The notes beneath the pieces are model-generated. The model saw nothing but the letters and a program-made list of their open reading frames with translations. It searched no databases and was not told the origin of the DNA. The position numbers and the translations under genes are program-made. Positions 27,029-37,213 of a stretch of 64,000 nucleotides of DNA are shown here, one piece after another. The stretch's first letter is position 1. Each line of letters begins with the position of its first letter. The DNA is from CAWDDG01 sp963801065. Lineage in GTDB: Bacteria > Actinomycetota > Actinomycetes > Jiangellales > Jiangellaceae. Location: positions 124,001-188,000 of the forward strand of contig CAWDDG010000003.1 of assembly GCA_963801065.1 (NCBI GenBank), read 5' to 3'.

Positions 27029-27928
27029 ATGCGCGGAATCATCCTGGCCGGCGGTTCCGGAACGCGGCTTCACCCCATCACGCTGGCGGTGAGCAAGCAG
27101 CTCATCCCGGTGTACGACAAGCCGATGATCTACTACCCCCTCTCGACCCTGTTGCTGGCCGGCATCCGCGACATCCTCGTCATCACCACCACCCGCGACG
27201 CTGACGCCTTCACTCGCTTGCTGGGCGACGGGTCGCAGTTCGGCGTCTCGATCAGCTACGCGCATCAGCCCGAGCCGAATGGCTTGGCCCAGGCGTTCGT
27301 GATCGGCGCGGACTTCGTCGCGTCGCAAGCGTCGGCGCTCGTGCTCGGTGACAACATCTTCTACGGCCAGGGGCTGGGTCTTCAGCTGCAACGCTTCAAC
27401 GACATCGACGGCGCGGCGGTCTTTGCCTACTGGGTCACGGATCCCCAGGCATACGGCGTCGTGGAGTTCGACGAATCCCGCCGCGCACTCTCTCTCGAGG
27501 AGAAGCCGGCCCAGCCCCGCAGCAACTACGCGGTGCCTGGGCTCTACTTCTACGACAACGACGTCATCGAGATCGCGCGCGAGCTCGAGCCGTCGGCGCG
27601 TGGCGAGTATGAGATCACGGACGTGAACCGCAACTATCTCGAGCGGGGGAAGCTCGCCGTGCACGTGCTCGCGCGCGGTACGGCATGGCTCGACACGGGC
27701 ACCTTCGACTCCATGCAAGAAGCCGGCAACTTCATCCGTGCTGTAGAACACCGGCAGGGCCTGAAGATCGGAGCGCCCGAGGAGATCGCCTGGCGCCAGG
27801 GATTCCTGAGTGATGAGGAGCTTCGTCGCCGCGCCGAGACGATGATCAAGAGCGGTTACGGTGCATACCTCCTCAGCCTGCTGGAGCGCCGGGACCTCGA
27901 CTCGCCTCGACTGCCGAGCAGGGAATGA
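27029..27928 (+). CDS. rmlA: Glucose-1-phosphate thymidylyltransferase
   Basis: Makes dTDP-glucose from glucose-1-P and dTTP, the first step towards dTDP-6-deoxyhexoses. The 299-aa protein starts RGIILAGGSGTRLHPITLAV with the signature GGSGTRLHP at 8-16, then SKQLIPVYDKPMIYYPLS, LGDNIFYG, EEKPAQPRSNYAVPGLYFYD and WLDTGTFDSM, all diagnostic of short RmlA enzymes. ATG at 27029; no strong ribosome site. Convergent with rmlB, whose stop is 6 nt away. Confidence 0.96.
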   Translation: MRGIILAGGSGTRLHPITLAVSKQLIPVYDKPMIYYPLSTLLLAGIRDILVITTTRDADAFTRLLGDGSQFGVSISYAHQPEPNGLAQAFVIGADFVASQASALVLGDNIFYGQGLGLQLQRFNDIDGAAVFAYWVTDPQAYGVVEFDESRRALSLEEKPAQPRSNYAVPGLYFYDNDVIEIARELEPSARGEYEITDVNRNYLERGKLAVHVLARGTAWLDTGTFDSMQEAGNFIRAVEHRQGLKIGAPEEIAWRQGFLSDEELRRRAETMIKSGYGAYLLSLLERRDLDSPRLPSRE

Positions 27929-27934
27929 CATCCG

Positions 27935-28924
27935 TCAACCTGCCAGCTGAGCCCGTCTCTTGAGAGGTTCCCACCAGTCGCGGTGGTCGGCGAACCAGCG
28001 GACGGTGTCGGCGAGGCCGGCGTCGAAGTCCACGCGTGGTTCGAATCCGAGCTCGCTGCGGATCTTGTTCACGTCGACGCTGTACCTCAGGTCATGGCCT
28101 GGGCGGTCCATCACCTGTTCGACCCGATCCCAGCTCACGCCGCACGCCTCGAGCAGTCGCTCGGTGAGCTCCCGGTTGGTCATCTCGTTACCCCCGCCGA
28201 TGTTGTAGACCTCGCCAGGTCGACCGCGGCCGAGCACCAGGTGGATGCCTCTGCAGTGGTCGTCGACGTGCAGCCAGTCGCGGACGTTGAGGCCCTCGCC
28301 GTAGAGGGGCACCGTCCCGCCGTCGAGCAGGTTGGTGATGAAGAGCGGGATCACCTTCTCGGGGAACTGGTACGGACCGTAGTTGTTGGAGCAGCGGGTG
28401 ATGCACACGGGTAGACCGTGGGTGCGGTGGTAGGCGCGGACCATGAGGTCGCTGGACGCCTTGGACGCCGAGTAGGGCGAGTTGGGCCGCAGGGGCTGTT
28501 CCTCGTCCCAGCTTCCCTCGGCGATCGACCCGTACACCTCGTCGGTCGACACGTGGACGAAGCGGTCGATCTGGTGGCGGAGGGCGGAGTCCAGGAGTGT
28601 CTGCGTGCCCACGACGTTGGTCATGACGAAGTCGGCCGCGCCGATGATGGAACGGTCCACGTGGCTTTCCGCGGCGAAGTGCACCACGGCATCAGCCCGG
28701 ACCATCAGGGCGTCGACCAACGACTCGTCGAGGACGTCACCCTCGACGAACTCGAAGCGGTCGTCACCGCGGACGTCGGCGAGGTTCGCCACGTTGCCGG
28801 CATAGGTGAGACGGTCCAGCACCGTCACCCGCTCGGGGCGTGGGCCTCCCCAGGCCCCGCCGATGACGGTGCGGACGTAGTGGCTGCCGATGAACCCGGC
28901 GCCACCGGTGACGAGAAGCTTCAC
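27935..28924 (-). CDS. rmlB: dTDP-glucose 4,6-dehydratase
   Basis: Converts dTDP-glucose to dTDP-4-keto-6-deoxyglucose (extended SDR). The 329-aa protein has the NAD loop GGAGFIG at 7-13, STDEVYG at 126-132, the catalytic YSASK at 151-155, RCSNNYGPYQFPEK and RDWLHVDDH. The GTG at 28924 is used because the Rossmann fold starts here; its GTGA overlaps the stop of the upstream epimerase-like gene. It is the last gene of the chain GT2 - epimerase-like - rmlB. No rmlC or rmlD is present in the window. Confidence 0.96.
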   Translation of the reverse strand: MKLLVTGGAGFIGSHYVRTVIGGAWGGPRPERVTVLDRLTYAGNVANLADVRGDDRFEFVEGDVLDESLVDALMVRADAVVHFAAESHVDRSIIGAADFVMTNVVGTQTLLDSALRHQIDRFVHVSTDEVYGSIAEGSWDEEQPLRPNSPYSASKASSDLMVRAYHRTHGLPVCITRCSNNYGPYQFPEKVIPLFITNLLDGGTVPLYGEGLNVRDWLHVDDHCRGIHLVLGRGRPGEVYNIGGGNEMTNRELTERLLEACGVSWDRVEQVMDRPGHDLRYSVDVNKIRSELGFEPRVDFDAGLADTVRWFADHRDWWEPLKRRAQLAG

Positions 28925-29887
28925 GGGGCGATCTTCCCGCGGGCTCTCAAGCGCTGCTGGACGTCGGCCGCGGTCGCCGCGATGCCGACGGGCAGCGGAG
29001 TCCGCGCGTAGCGGTCCAGCTCGGGCCACACGACCGAGCGCAGGCGCAGATCGCGCGACTGCACGCTGGCCACCTGGGAGGCACCGAGCAACACGTGCGG
29101 CCGCGCGCGAAGCACCCGCCTGGTCTCCTCGATCAGGCCGGCGATCGAGGTGCTGCGGCCGGAGGCCAAGATCTTGACGACCACGGGGTCATCAACGGTG
29201 GCAGGTAGTCGCCGTAAGCCCGAGATCCCGGCCACAACCATGTCGGCACAATCAGCGACAGGCAGGTAGTCGCGCAACGTGTCGAGCTGCACGTAGATCG
29301 ACACCGGCTGACCGGTGAAGCGCGCCCTGCAAAGCTGCGACACCAGGCCCTGGGGCTTGCTGAGATTCTGGCCGGGGCCGTAGAGGTTGGCGATCCGGCC
29401 GACGAAGGCACGCATCCCGGTTGCCCGGGCGAGGGCTGCCAACGCATCCTCCATCGCGAGCTTCACGAACCCGTACGGTGCCAGCGGCCGCGGCTGCGTC
29501 TTCTCGGAGAAGGGCGGCCCGTCGGATCCGGCGTAGACGCCGCCGGCCGACGATGCCAGGAAGAACGCACCTCTCGGGCCGGCGGCCGGGCGCCGGGCCA
29601 CGTTCGCAAGGAACGCGTCGAACACCGCGCGTTCTCGCTCCAGATACATCCTGTGGAGTGGCGACAACGCTTGCCCCTGCGCACCAGACGACGTTCCAGG
29701 CGCCATCTCCGGTGAGTCGTGTGAGCGCGTCCAGCCCTTCGCCCAAGGCCGCCCGCGTCCCGGCGGATTCACCCCATGGAATCTTCTGGGTCAAGACCCG
29801 GCTGCCGCTCTCCTCCAGTCGCCGGACAACGTGCCGCCCGAGAAGGCCTCCCGCTCCGACGACCCACGTGAGGCCGTCCACGCTCAC
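28921..29887 (-). CDS. NAD(P)-dependent epimerase/dehydratase (SDR), apparent single frameshift
   Basis: Extended-SDR sugar-nucleotide enzyme of about 321 aa once joined. Frame one gives LTWVVGAGGLLGRHVVRRL (Rossmann GAGGLLG) and NVVWCAGASVVATPQDV; frame two continues LERERAVFDAFLANVA, FFLASSAGGVYAG (the active-site Ser region), YGFVKLAME (catalytic Y-x-x-x-K), GRIANLYGPGQ and the C-terminal substrate domain. The frames meet at about 29644, where one extra T on the minus strand breaks the frame. It overlaps rmlB by 4 nt and the upstream GT2 by 4 nt. Its likely substrate is the product of RmlB or another dTDP/UDP sugar; not determinable. Confidence 0.8.
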
Positions 29888-30898
29888 CCCCGGCCCGGCC
29901 TGCGGCCGATGGGTCCGAGCATCGGATCCTGCACGATCAGGTAGAGCGGCTTACCCATCGCCATGTTGACCGCCACGCCGAGGTACTCAGCCACTACGCC
30001 GAGCGAGAACAGCACGGCTCCGGTACTCGACCAGGACGACCACCATTGTCGACGTCCAACCCTGGATGACGTCCGCGCCCAACAACCGGCTGACAACGAG
30101 CACGAGAGCCACGATCACGCCGAGTAGGGCGAACAGGACCCCCATCACGCCGACGAAGCGAAGTAGCCGCGTGCCACTCGTGAGCACCATTCGCCAGAAA
30201 TGCGAGAGCAGCGCGCGTGTGCTGTACCCGGAAGTCCGGTCCCCTTCCTCGCGAAGCACCACCGGGCACGTGACGACGTCATCGGCGACCCAGCCGAGCG
30301 CGACGTCGAGGTAGACGCCTGCGCCGGAGTAGGCCGCGACGCTTCGCCCGAGCTCACCGAGGACCAAGCGGAAGCTCTGGTAGTAGGACGCGGAGCTCCC
30401 GCCCACCAACAGGTCGATGAGCCATTTGGAGCCGCGGGAGGCGATGTTCCGCAGGTGGCCGTGCGGCGCGACGGTAGTCGGACGGGCGTAGACGACGTTG
30501 GCCTGCTCGGCCATGGCCACGTCGAGCATCGCGGGCAGATAGCGCGGATCGTGCTGTCCATCCTCATCCAGGGTCAGGATCCAGTCGCCGCCAGAGGACG
30601 CCATGCCGGCGAGCGTCGCGGCGTGCTGCCCGAAGTTCCGGCTCAGCCAGATCGGGCGGACCAGGGGATGCGCGGCTGCAAGCTCTCTCATGACCTGCGC
30701 CGAGTCATCCGGTCCGTGGTCATGGACCAGGATGACCTCGGCCACGCGGGCGAGGTGCCCATGAGGCGTGAGAAACGGCTTCTCCATGGGCAGCAACTCG
30801 GAGACGAGCGCTGGCAGCGTCCGTTCCCCACGGTAGACGGGCACCACCACGGTGATGTCGTGGCAGAGGACCGCTGCCTCGTCGAGGACCGAGTTCAC
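29884..30898 (-). CDS. GT2 of polyprenyl-phosphate glycosyltransferase type, apparent frameshift
   Basis: Resembles GtrB/ArnC/DPMS-type enzymes that load a sugar onto undecaprenyl phosphate at the inner membrane face. Key parts: DITVVVPVYRGERTLPALV (GT-A start), EVILVHDHGPDDS, WLSRNFGQHAATLAGM and the donor motif LTLDEDGQHDPRYLP. Two C-terminal helices follow (near 235-265 and 275-300). The second helix, VLFSLGVVAEYLGVAVN, is in another frame: an extra base at 30025-30028 breaks it. Joined length is about 337 aa, normal for the family. Four-nt overlap with the downstream epimerase-like gene. A lipid-linked sugar made here could feed the GT-C-like protein at 25040. Confidence 0.82.
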
Positions 30899-30949
30899 GA
30901 CGAGCGACTATAGCCACGCGCCTAATGGCAGGCCGCTCGGCGGCCTCGC

Positions 30950-32935
30950 TCACTCACGTGGATCGATTCGGTCCTCTTCGACAACCTGAGGAGCCACTCC
31001 ACCCTTGGGCGAGATGAGCTCAGCGCTCGGAGGCGCTACCCTGAGCGCCCCCGTATCGCCCGTACTCGCCCACGACAGCACCCGGGCCACCATCTGACCC
31101 ACCGCCACCGCGTCCTCGTCGCTCACGACCAGTGGCTGTTGTAGCTTCCCTGCCGGCCAGTTCGTCGGGCACGATGCAATCAAGAAGCATGAGTAGGCGA
31201 ACGTGGAACCGCCGAACACTCGGGCTCCTGATGCATCCGTACGGGCAACAACTTCCATTCGCAAAGGTTCGGACGAAATCGCACAGAAGTCCAGAGGTGC
31301 CGTGTTGAGGATTGTCGTACCAAAAGGAATAGGCACCTGACTTGCTGGATGAACCCAGTCGGTCTCCCCGTTCGCAAAGCCCTCCAGTCGAGTGCCTGGC
31401 TCGACCCCTGACCACATCCAATTCGTATCGGTTGTCACGGTGCCATTCGACCGGCACCCGTACTCTGCTCCCAAGATCACCTGTTCGTGATAGCTCAAGC
31501 CACGATAGCGCCAGGTCGTGGACATTGGCCAGTTTGTCCACCTCTCATAGACCTCGAACTGGCTACCCGTCGTGTTCGGTCTGATCTGCCGGTATATCTG
31601 GTTGGCGCCGAATGAGACTACGTTGACACTGTCATCGATGGCGCCGACGACACCAGTGCGCATCGCCGGTGAATAGTACTCATCGTGAGAAGGAAGGACG
31701 AGTGTGCCGGCCCGGGCCGGCACCTCGCCCGCGCGAGCGTGCAGGTCCATATCGCTCCAGAACGCCACGTCATAATTGTTCTTCTCGAGCCAGTAGATCA
31801 GGCCATATTCAAGACTCAGATACTGACCAGAACCCTGTCCTTCGAGATAGGGTCGATTGAAGGTGAGCATGGCGGAGCCTGGTGTGGTGTAGAACGACCT
31901 ACCACCATATTTGTTGTATGCCTGCCAGGTAGTTGACGCTTGCTGCAACAGCAGTGAATGTCTCGAACCAGTGTCATCGCGCACTGTGAACGGAACATAG
32001 GTGTACTTTCCCACCTTGTCGGTAATCTTGACCAAGTACGTGCCGGGCGTGTAGTTGCCGTCCACACGGATACCCAGGTTCAAGAACCATCCGCCCGCAT
32101 CAACCATGTTCAGTGGCCGCGATGGATCGCCGCCTTGGACAATGACCGCAGGCGATTGTTTCCCGCCCAGCGCGCTACCCGCCGTCGACCAAATCTTCCG
32201 CGCGCCAGCTCCGCCGTAGTATCCCATGCGGTATACCTCGACATTGATGAAGAAAGATGAGGCAGCATGGACACGCAGGTAGACGATCTCACCACACCTA
32301 TATGAGTCTTTACCGCTGTAAGCGGACAGCTTGGAAGAGTCGAAACTACTGGGCGCGATCTGCCATCCTGGCGTTCCCGCCTTGGCGTTCTCATCCTGTA
32401 TATACGAGCTGCCGTAGGAAGCAGCGCATTGTTGGGTCCGGTTCACCAGGGTCATGTTGCCTTTTGCATAGCTGAGAACTGTCCCGTTGCTCGTGGCGGC
32501 GACCAGCCATAACGGATAATTGCCGGCCTGACTCCAGCTCATACCGGAAACCGGAATGACCAAGTTCGCACCAGCGCTCAAGGCGAGCGGCTTGACTGGA
32601 CGCCAGATGATCTGATTGGGCTTGTAGTAGGCAACCGTACCGGATGAGGATCGAAGTTTGCCCAAGCCCGTGCCGGTTGGAACTGTCATCACAATATGTG
32701 TCAGCGTTCCGCTCCTGCTGAGCTTGGCTCGATACGTCAGTGTCTGTTGCTTGGCATAAGCGTCGGTGGTAGAGGCGCTGAGACTGAGGGGTACGGGCGG
32801 GGGCAGCGCAGCTTCGGCAGGCAAGGTGCCGGACCAGAAAAGCAACCTGGCGAGCAGTGCTACCAAGACCAGCAGGACGAATCGACTTACGAGTCGTGCC
32901 CTTCGACCGCGCGACAACACGTATTCAACCCTCAC
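30950..32935 (-). CDS. Secreted protein with N,N-dimethylformamidase-beta-like domain
   Basis: About 661 aa. A basic N-terminus and hydrophobic helix (RLVSRFVLLVLVALLARLLF) form a signal peptide or anchor. Residues about 40-150 look like an immunoglobulin/fibronectin-type beta domain. The large C-terminal part has VEVYRMGYYGGAGARKIW, TYLVKITDKVGKYTYVPF and LLLQQASTTWQAYNKYGG, features I associate with the N,N-dimethylformamidase beta-subunit-like C-terminal family. In such loci the family is poorly characterised; amidase activity on a wall glycan is conceivable but unproven. GC content is clearly lower than the core, suggesting transfer. GTG at 32935 chosen; an upstream GTG at 32992 would add 19 residues. 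Confidence 0.75.
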   Translation of the reverse strand: MRVEYVLSRGRRARLVSRFVLLVLVALLARLLFWSGTLPAEAALPPPVPLSLSASTTDAYAKQQTLTYRAKLSRSGTLTHIVMTVPTGTGLGKLRSSSGTVAYYKPNQIIWRPVKPLALSAGANLVIPVSGMSWSQAGNYPLWLVAATSNGTVLSYAKGNMTLVNRTQQCAASYGSSYIQDENAKAGTPGWQIAPSSFDSSKLSAYSGKDSYRCGEIVYLRVHAASSFFINVEVYRMGYYGGAGARKIWSTAGSALGGKQSPAVIVQGGDPSRPLNMVDAGGWFLNLGIRVDGNYTPGTYLVKITDKVGKYTYVPFTVRDDTGSRHSLLLQQASTTWQAYNKYGGRSFYTTPGSAMLTFNRPYLEGQGSGQYLSLEYGLIYWLEKNNYDVAFWSDMDLHARAGEVPARAGTLVLPSHDEYYSPAMRTGVVGAIDDSVNVVSFGANQIYRQIRPNTTGSQFEVYERWTNWPMSTTWRYRGLSYHEQVILGAEYGCRSNGTVTTDTNWMWSGVEPGTRLEGFANGETDWVHPASQVPIPFGTTILNTAPLDFCAISSEPLRMEVVARTDASGARVFGGSTFAYSCFLIASCPTNWPAGKLQQPLVVSDEDAVAVGQMVARVLSWASTGDTGALRVAPPSAELISPKGGVAPQVVEEDRIDPRE

Positions 32936-33153
32936 TTCGCATACCGCCGCCTGCAATAACAAATTGATCGTTGTAGGTGACGTGCCCGGCACACGCGAGA
33001 CCGCCTGCCCTGTGGGGATTCCTGTGTCCGCAACGACTCATGGGCCCCCGTGACCGGCGAGACACGTGCGGACTGGACGTTACACGGTCCGTCCCGAGAT
33101 CGCCGCATGTTTCGGCAAGGGCTTCCCATGCCCCGCAGGCCGATGATCGGTGC

Positions 33154-35874
33154 TCAGCTACGGCCACCCTCTCGCCATGGTGCGGGCCCGCCAGCCTTGG
33201 ATGCCGCCGCGTGAGCGAGAGTTCCTTCTCCGACGCCGAGAAACGACGCGAGGGTTTTGGCGGCTTCGTGTCCGTCGTGCATCGATCGGGCGTACTCGAC
33301 GCCGGCAGCTGCGGTCTTGACCGATATGTCCCGATCGGCGATCGCTCGCCGGATAACTGCTTCGAGGTCTTGCGAGCCGGCCTCGACGATCGGCAAGGGG
33401 CCTGGGATGCGAGTGCGAACGTGCTCGACGACATGCCCGATGGTGAGCCGGCCGGCGGCCATCGCCTCACACGCGAGGACTCCGTAGGAGCCCAACATCA
33501 ACTGGTCGACGACGATGTCAGCGTTGCGGATGACGTCGACGAGGTCTCGGTGCGCCACACCTCGGAGCCGCCGATACTCGATGACGCCGCCCTGGTGCAG
33601 CGCATCCAGAACGGGGTCGATGACGGCGGATCCTTTCAACACCGAATTCGAGGGTGCATGTACGACGACAGGCCGCGGACGCTCGAACACAGGAGCATCC
33701 GAGGCAAGATCGTTCACGTCGACCACGAGTGGCAGCCAGACCGCGTCGTCGATGAAGTCGATCAGGTCGGGGGTCGAGACGAAGCGGGCAACCCCGACAT
33801 CCGCGATGACACCTCTGAGGACGTCCGATCTGCGCTGCAGGTGCTCGGTCGTCCTCTCGTCCGGATCCGTGAACGGCGAGTTCCGGTAGAGCTCACGATG
33901 ACGCCGCGGGTCACGGATCTCCGAACCGTGAAGCACGAGGCCGGCGACGATGCCGGCCGACGCCAAGGAGGGGAGGTCGCGGACGAAATAGCCGCCTCGC
34001 GGCTGCCCCAGGATCGGTCGTCCCGCTTCGAAAAGGACGTGCGTCGTGTTCTCGAGCACATGCCGCGCGAACGACGTGATCCAGTCGTAGTCGTCACGAA
34101 ACTCCTCTTGTGACACGAGGATGTCGCACGGAAAGTCGTACACGCCAGCGTCGATCATGAGCGCTTCGGCCCCGACGTTCGGCAGCTCACGCTCGACGGC
34201 TCGGGCCCATGCCCAGCCCTGACCGGCGCTGTTCGCTGGCCCGATGACCATTCGGGCCCGCAGGCCGGCTCTGGCGGCAGATGTGACCCCGACCGGCAGC
34301 AAGGACCTCGTGCCCTGCCCGCCGAGGGGACGCTTCACGAGGTCGACATATAGCTCCCTCAGCACGGCTGACTGACGCTCGGCGGAGATCGCCTGGCGCA
34401 GTTCCGGATTTGCTGTTGCGGCGACGTAGCGCTGCCGGCCGGCCAGCACCTTCGCAATCCGGCCCGCCAGGTCGACCGGGTCGCCGGGGCGGAACGTCTC
34501 GCCCACCCGCCATTGGCGCACAAACCGGCCGAGGCTAGGCAGGTCGCTCACGACGACCGGAAGCTCCGCGTAGAGGTACGCGAAGAGCTTGTTCGGCAAC
34601 GCCACCTCGTGACTGCCGACACCCGCCACCAGCGGATCGACGCCGACGTCTCCGGTGCTCAGAAAGTCGACCACCTCGTCGGCACGCACGGGGTCGACGA
34701 AGTGGACCCGCCGACCCACGCCGCATCGATGGGCGTATTCCTGCAGAACCCTTGCGTAGGGGACCTCGGTTCCCGGCACGCAGATGATGGCGAGATGAGC
34801 ATCCGGCAGCCGGGTCATCGCCTCGATGACAAGCTCGACTCCGCGCGCGGGAGTGAGCCCGCCCGAGTAGACCACCAAGGGTGTTGACTCCGGCAGCCCG
34901 ACACGATGCCGGATGGATGCCCCCTGCACCGCCTGCTTGGAAAGCATAGGGGTGTTCAGCACGACGACGGGCATCCGCGGCAGTTCGTACCGCTCGTGGA
35001 GCCGTTCTGCAAGCTCCGGGCTGACCGTGATGACCCGATCAGCGGCGCCGATGTATTCGCGCTCGTGCGCTGCCCATGCCGCCACGAACCGAGGGGTCCT
35101 CTTGCCGTACCTGGCTATGCCCGCGACGTACTCGTGCGCGTCGTAGACGATCTTGACATCGCGATCTCGACCCAGGGCGCGACCCGCTGCGCGCGCCGCG
35201 ACACCGATGAGGTGCATGTCGTGGGCGTGAATCACGTCTGGCTTCAGCTGGTCGATGATCTTGCCGAATGCGAACTCGTAGTCGAAGGCCTCGGGGATCG
35301 CCGAGCGCCACATCGGTGGCCAGGTGATCCGCGAACCAACCCATCTCCAACCGCGCCATCCGAACTCGAACGGAGCGTTCACGCGCGTCCCGATGCCGGC
35401 ACGGAGCCATACGAGCTTCCTGGCGACCTTCCACCGGAATGCACGTGCCCGCAGCGACATTCGAGACAGCCGAAAGCCCGCCTGGGCAACCGCGCCGCGC
35501 CGTCCCTTCGCCATGAGGCGGTGATGAGCCGCATCCAGGTCGATCACCCGCGCCCGGGCGCGCAACGCCCGGGCTACCCGGATTCTGTCCTCCCGGTAGC
35601 CGACGAGCGGTGGCCTGCGTCCCCGACGCACATCTCGTCGCCGGCTGCGTTCCTCCTGCAGTCGGAGGGACACGGGAACACGGACCACTAGAACAGCACC
35701 CAGCTTCTCGACGGTCCGAGGCCCCTCCGCGACGGCTCCGAGCACGATGACATCGGCGCCGGCTTCGGCAAGCGCCAGTGCCTCTCTCTTGACCCTGCTG
35801 TCGGACGTCACGTCGTTGATCACGAGCATGACAACCCGCACAGGAGGAGCGTCGGGCGCGGTTTCCTCGATCAC
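33154..35874 (-). CDS. Double glycosyltransferase: GT4 module then GPAN-type GT-B module
   Basis: 906 aa with two GT-B units. Unit A (about 12-510) is GT4-like: VVMLVINDVTSDSRVKREAL, DVIHAHDMHLIGVAARAAG, VYDAHEYVAGIA, DRVITVSPELAE and the C-terminal LPNKLFAYLYAELPVV. Unit B (about 541-890) starts MVIGPANSAGQGWAWARAVE and ends with VVHAPSNSVLKGS and the GT-B C-terminal motif YGVLACEAMAAGRLTIGHV. The same two units occur in reverse order in the gene at 40479, and unit B alone at 46188. The GTG start overlaps the wecC-like stop by 4 nt. Donors and acceptors are unknown; likely works on the surface polymer. Confidence 0.85.
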   Translation of the reverse strand: MIEETAPDAPPVRVVMLVINDVTSDSRVKREALALAEAGADVIVLGAVAEGPRTVEKLGAVLVVRVPVSLRLQEERSRRRDVRRGRRPPLVGYREDRIRVARALRARARVIDLDAAHHRLMAKGRRGAVAQAGFRLSRMSLRARAFRWKVARKLVWLRAGIGTRVNAPFEFGWRGWRWVGSRITWPPMWRSAIPEAFDYEFAFGKIIDQLKPDVIHAHDMHLIGVAARAAGRALGRDRDVKIVYDAHEYVAGIARYGKRTPRFVAAWAAHEREYIGAADRVITVSPELAERLHERYELPRMPVVVLNTPMLSKQAVQGASIRHRVGLPESTPLVVYSGGLTPARGVELVIEAMTRLPDAHLAIICVPGTEVPYARVLQEYAHRCGVGRRVHFVDPVRADEVVDFLSTGDVGVDPLVAGVGSHEVALPNKLFAYLYAELPVVVSDLPSLGRFVRQWRVGETFRPGDPVDLAGRIAKVLAGRQRYVAATANPELRQAISAERQSAVLRELYVDLVKRPLGGQGTRSLLPVGVTSAARAGLRARMVIGPANSAGQGWAWARAVERELPNVGAEALMIDAGVYDFPCDILVSQEEFRDDYDWITSFARHVLENTTHVLFEAGRPILGQPRGGYFVRDLPSLASAGIVAGLVLHGSEIRDPRRHRELYRNSPFTDPDERTTEHLQRRSDVLRGVIADVGVARFVSTPDLIDFIDDAVWLPLVVDVNDLASDAPVFERPRPVVVHAPSNSVLKGSAVIDPVLDALHQGGVIEYRRLRGVAHRDLVDVIRNADIVVDQLMLGSYGVLACEAMAAGRLTIGHVVEHVRTRIPGPLPIVEAGSQDLEAVIRRAIADRDISVKTAAAGVEYARSMHDGHEAAKTLASFLGVGEGTLAHAAASKAGGPAPWREGGRS

Positions 35875-37178
35875 GTGTCAATGCCCCCGGCACGGCCGAT
35901 GACGATGCGTGTCACGCCTTCCCACGAGGCGGCATCGGTGACGTCCCGACCATCCACGAGCACAGCCAGCCCAGGCAGATCTTTCACGCCGATCTCGGCG
36001 TAGGCGGGATGATCCGCTTGGACGACGGCAGCATCCACGGGCTCGCCCAGGTGATAAGGGACGAAGCCCAGCTTCTCCAACTCCTCGTCAGCGTAGAGCG
36101 GATCGTGCACCATGACCTCGGCACCAGACATTTCGAGCGCCTGCACGGTCGCGAACACGCCGGAATACGCCGTCTCCTTCACCTGACCACGATAGGCAGC
36201 GCCGAGCACGGCGACGCGCGCACCGTCCAGACCGCCGTACGCAGCATCAAGCAGCCCCACCGTGTAGGCCGGCATGGCGAGATTGGCCTCGCGAGCGGCG
36301 CGGACCACCGTTGCGTCCGGGTCAGCCCACAGGTAGAGCCGTGGATAGACGGGGATGCAGTGGCCACCCACTGCGATACCTGGGCGATGGATGTGGCTGT
36401 ACGGCTGGGAGTTCGACGCCTCGATGACCTGGTAGAGATCGATGCCGTGCTCGGCCGCGAATCGGGCAAACTGGTTCGCCAGGCCGATGTTGACGTCTCG
36501 GTACGTCGTCTCGGCCAGCTTCGCCATCTCGGCGGCCTCACAATTGCCGAGATCCCACACGCCGTTGTCCCGTTCGAGATCAGCGCGCTCGTCGAAGTCG
36601 AGGACGGCTTCGTAGAACTCTCGAGCTCGCGCCGCGCCGGTGTCGGACAGCCCACCGATCAGCTTGGGGTACTTCCGCAAATCCTCGAAGACGCGCCCGG
36701 TAAGGACCCGCTCAGGCGAGAAGACCAGGTGGAAGTCACTGCCTTCGGTCAGCCCCGAGACCTCCTCGATCAATGGCTTCCACCGGGTCCGTGTCGTTCC
36801 GACCGGGAGTGTCGTCTCGTAGGAGACGAGGGTCCCTGGTGAGAGGTGTTCCGCAAGCGAGCGTGTCGCCGCATCCATCAGGCTGAAGTCCGGCTCCCAG
36901 GTGTCGTCGCTCACGAAGAGCGGCACGACGACGACGACCGCGTCGCTGCCCGTAACGGCGTCGGCGTAATCGGTAGTTGCGCGCAGGTTGCCGGAGGGAG
37001 CGAGCTCCGCCAGCTTCTCGGCCAGATGGGCCTCGCCGGGGAACGGCTCCTTCCCGCTGTTCACCAGCTCGACGACCGTAGGGTTGACATCGACACCGAT
37101 GACCTTGTGTCCCTTGCTGGCAAACTGGACCGCGAGCGGGAGCCCGATCTTGCCCAGGGCAACGACGGTGATGCGCAC
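35871..37178 (-). CDS. wecC: UDP-HexNAc 6-dehydrogenase (WecC/WbpA-like)
   Basis: 435-aa nucleotide-sugar dehydrogenase that oxidises C6 of UDP-N-acetylhexosamine to the uronic acid with NAD. The Rossmann start ITVVALGKIGLPLAVQFA has Ala in place of the first Gly of the usual GxGxxG. SYETTLPVGTTRTRW, SPERVLTGRVFEDL, the catalytic cysteine in GGHCIPVYP (about residue 275) and LGAAYRGQVKETAYSG follow. Sequence does not settle UDP-ManNAc versus UDP-GlcNAc as substrate. It diverges from wecB over an 89-nt gap with TATA-like boxes on both strands and is coupled to the GT gene at 33154. Confidence 0.88.
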   Translation of the reverse strand: MRITVVALGKIGLPLAVQFASKGHKVIGVDVNPTVVELVNSGKEPFPGEAHLAEKLAELAPSGNLRATTDYADAVTGSDAVVVVVPLFVSDDTWEPDFSLMDAATRSLAEHLSPGTLVSYETTLPVGTTRTRWKPLIEEVSGLTEGSDFHLVFSPERVLTGRVFEDLRKYPKLIGGLSDTGAARAREFYEAVLDFDERADLERDNGVWDLGNCEAAEMAKLAETTYRDVNIGLANQFARFAAEHGIDLYQVIEASNSQPYSHIHRPGIAVGGHCIPVYPRLYLWADPDATVVRAAREANLAMPAYTVGLLDAAYGGLDGARVAVLGAAYRGQVKETAYSGVFATVQALEMSGAEVMVHDPLYADEELEKLGFVPYHLGEPVDAAVVQADHPAYAEIGVKDLPGLAVLVDGRDVTDAASWEGVTRIVIGRAGGIDT

Positions 37179-37213
37179 AGAGGACCTCAGTCAGTTACGG
37201 CGGAAGGAAGAGC

